Below, in pieces: positions 12,145 through 13,817 of a stretch of DNA of 13,817 nucleotides; within the stretch, counting starts at the first letter, position 1; every line of letters starts with the position of its first letter. The stretch comes from Deltaproteobacteria bacterium (GTDB lineage: Bacteria; Desulfobacterota; Syntrophobacteria; B119-G9), in the NCBI GenBank assembly GCA_003646715.1, contig QMLL01000012.1, forward strand, positions 1 through 13,817. Reading direction: 5' to 3'. A program made the position numbers and the translations under genes. A model generated the notes under the pieces. The model ran no database searches. It saw only the letters and a program-made list of their open reading frames with translations, and had not been told where the DNA came from.

Positions 12145-13817
12145 ATGAAGTCTGGAAAGAAGTATCTGGAAAAAGTCCGAAATATAGGAATAATTGCTCA
12201 TATTGACGCAGGTAAGACCACGGTTACCGAGCGTATACTTTATTATACCGGCCGTTCATACAAAATGGGCGAAGTCCACGACGGTACTGCAGTCATGGAC
12301 TGGATGGAACAGGAACAGGAGCGGGGGATTACCATCACCTCCGCGGTCACTACCTGCATGTGGAAAGGTCACGAAATACACATCATCGATACCCCGGGTC
12401 ATGTCGATTTTACCATAGAAGTGGAAAGGGCCTTGAGGGTTCTGGATGGGGCAATCGGAGTTTTCTGCGCCGTTGGCGGAGTAGAACCACAATCTGAAAC
12501 GGTATGGCACCAGGCAGATAAGTATAAAGTCCCCAAAATAGCTTTTGTTAACAAGATGGATAGAATCGGTGCCGATTTTTTTGGGGTGGTCGAACAAATT
12601 AAAACCAAGCTGGGCGCCAATCCTTTACCCCTCCAAATTCCTGTGGGCAGTGAAAGTGACTTCAGAGGAGTCATTGACCTGATTACGATGAAATTGGTGA
12701 CGTGGGATGATGAGTCCCTAGGAGCACATTACGAGGTAAGTGATCTTCCATCCGATTTTGAGGAAGAAGCTTCCCACCACAGAGAACAATTGATAGAGTC
12801 CCTCTGCGAACTTGATGACAACCTGATGGAAAAATACCTGGATACAGGCGACCTGGAACCGGCTGTTATATATCCGGTGGTGAGGCAACTTACTCTTGAG
12901 CTCAAAGGAGTACCTGTATTGTGCGGTGCTGCTCTCAGAAACAAAGGAATCCAGCCACTTCTTGATGCCATAACAAGGTATCTCCCAAGCCCACTGGATG
13001 TTGAAGCCATATCAGGCCTCAACCCCAAAACGGGCAAGATGGAAACCCGCGAATCAAGCGACAAAGAACCTCTTGCCGCGCTGGCTTTCAAAATATTCAT
13101 GGACAAGGGAAGAAAGCTCACTTACTTGAGGATCTATTCCGGGGTTCTCGAAACCGGAAAAGTTGTGTTCAACGCCAACAAGCAGATAAATGAAAAAATT
13201 GCCCGAATATTTCAGATGCATGCCAATAAGAGAGAGCGCATTACAAAGGCGGGAGCAGGAAACATAGTAGCCACCCTGGGGCTTAAAAACACCACCACGG
13301 GAGATACACTCTGCGATCCGGAAAAACCAATAATTCTTGAACCTATGGAATTCTACAAGCCGGTAATTTCCGTTGCCATTGAGCCTAAAACCAGGGACGA
13401 CCAGGAGAAGATTGAAGAATCCCTGAGGAAGCTGGCTGAAGAAGACCCAACATTTTCATACAGGGAAGACGAAGAAACAGGTCAGACCATCATCAGTGGA
13501 ATGGGGGAGTTACACCTTGAAATTATTGTTAATCGGATGATCAGGGATTTCAACGTCAATGTCAACGTCGGGAAACCACAGGTAGTTTACCGCGAGACAA
13601 TACAGAAAGCGGTTGAAGTGGAACAGGTATTCGAAAAGGAAATAAGCGGTTCTTTAAACTACGCTCGCGTGAAAATTCGCCTCGAACCGCTAGCCCGTGG
13701 TGAAGGAATCGCCTTCGAGAGTTTGGTCGATCCCGAGCTTGTTCCGGGAGAATTCATTGAAGCTATAGAGAAGGCGGTCATGGATGCACTACACACAGGT
13801 GGCAGCATGGGTTATCC
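12145..13817 (+). CDS. Elongation factor G family GTPase, 3' end cut by window
   Basis: 557 complete codons of a translational GTPase, usually about 690 residues; the end of domain IV and domain V lie beyond the window. EF-G drives tRNA-mRNA translocation on the ribosome and, with RRF, ribosome recycling. G motifs are AHIDAGKTT (18-26), RGITI from R60, DTPGH at 82-86, NKMD at 136-139, and CGAAL as G5. A G-prime insert, domain II, domain III with SGMGELHLEI and domain IV up to GGSMGYP follow. The catalytic His is H86. The ATG is preceded only by a poor GAGAAAG site; an in-frame stop at 12106-12108 limits any longer start. The usual str-operon neighbours (rpsL, rpsG, tuf) are not upstream, so this is probably a second EF-G paralogue. 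A spdEFG or EF-G2 role is possible but unproven, and I leave the symbol blank. Confidence 0.93.
   Translation, partial: MKSGKKYLEKVRNIGIIAHIDAGKTTVTERILYYTGRSYKMGEVHDGTAVMDWMEQEQERGITITSAVTTCMWKGHEIHIIDTPGHVDFTIEVERALRVLDGAIGVFCAVGGVEPQSETVWHQADKYKVPKIAFVNKMDRIGADFFGVVEQIKTKLGANPLPLQIPVGSESDFRGVIDLITMKLVTWDDESLGAHYEVSDLPSDFEEEASHHREQLIESLCELDDNLMEKYLDTGDLEPAVIYPVVRQLTLELKGVPVLCGAALRNKGIQPLLDAITRYLPSPLDVEAISGLNPKTGKMETRESSDKEPLAALAFKIFMDKGRKLTYLRIYSGVLETGKVVFNANKQINEKIARIFQMHANKRERITKAGAGNIVATLGLKNTTTGDTLCDPEKPIILEPMEFYKPVISVAIEPKTRDDQEKIEESLRKLAEEDPTFSYREDEETGQTIISGMGELHLEIIVNRMIRDFNVNVNVGKPQVVYRETIQKAVEVEQVFEKEISGSLNYARVKIRLEPLARGEGIAFESLVDPELVPGEFIEAIEKAVMDALHTGGSMGY

Overview
The window comes from an anaerobic bacterium with moderate GC and ordinary bacterial gene organisation. 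It carries a nickel carbon monoxide dehydrogenase of the type used in the Wood-Ljungdahl (acetyl-CoA) pathway, a complete branched-chain-amino-acid-type (LIV/HAAT) ABC transporter, a lone hydantoinase-B protein, a FabH-type ketoacyl synthase, a CPA1 cation/proton antiporter and an EF-G. This mix is common in Desulfobacterota (syntrophs and sulfate reducers) and in some acetogenic Firmicutes. I favour the former, but this is inference and no marker gene here settles it.

Layout. (1) 1-759, minus strand: N-terminal 253 residues of the CO dehydrogenase catalytic subunit, cut by the window edge. (2) 760-1083: divergent control region. A perfect ATTGAC-N4-GTCAAT palindrome of CRP/FNR type is centred at -41.5 from a predicted CO dehydrogenase promoter. 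A separate promoter faces the transporter operon. (3) 1084-5752, plus strand: substrate-binding protein, two permeases and two ATPases (livK-H-M-G-F order), with a strong hairpin after the binding-protein gene. (4) 5774-6559: a RimK-like ATP-grasp ligase 21 nt behind livF, so probably in the same transcript. (5) 6637-7428: an SDR-fold protein that lacks the catalytic Tyr and Lys. (6) 7429-7740: non-coding region with a terminator-like hairpin, a promoter whose spacer is a palindrome, and two identical 40-bp tandem repeats plus a diverged third copy whose hairpin is kept by compensatory changes. (7) 7741-8736: FabH-like ketoacyl-ACP synthase III. (8) 8769-10331, minus strand: HyuB without a HyuA neighbour, convergent with fabH. 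(9) 10467-12026: NhaP-type antiporter, divergent from hyuB with overlapping promoters. (10) 12145-13817: EF-G family GTPase, cut by the window edge.

How the genes may work together. The transporter plus ATP-grasp ligase looks like one transcription unit that imports a small amino-acid-like or amide compound and may ligate it to something. The SDR-like gene may be read from the same transcript. The CO dehydrogenase is transcribed away from it and is probably under CRP/FNR-family control. The fabH, hyuB, antiporter and EF-G genes look like independent units. I did not find a clear, wholly new system. The points most worth a second look are the covarying tandem hairpins ahead of fabH, the operator geometry at the CO dehydrogenase promoter, and the ATP-grasp gene attached to the transporter operon.
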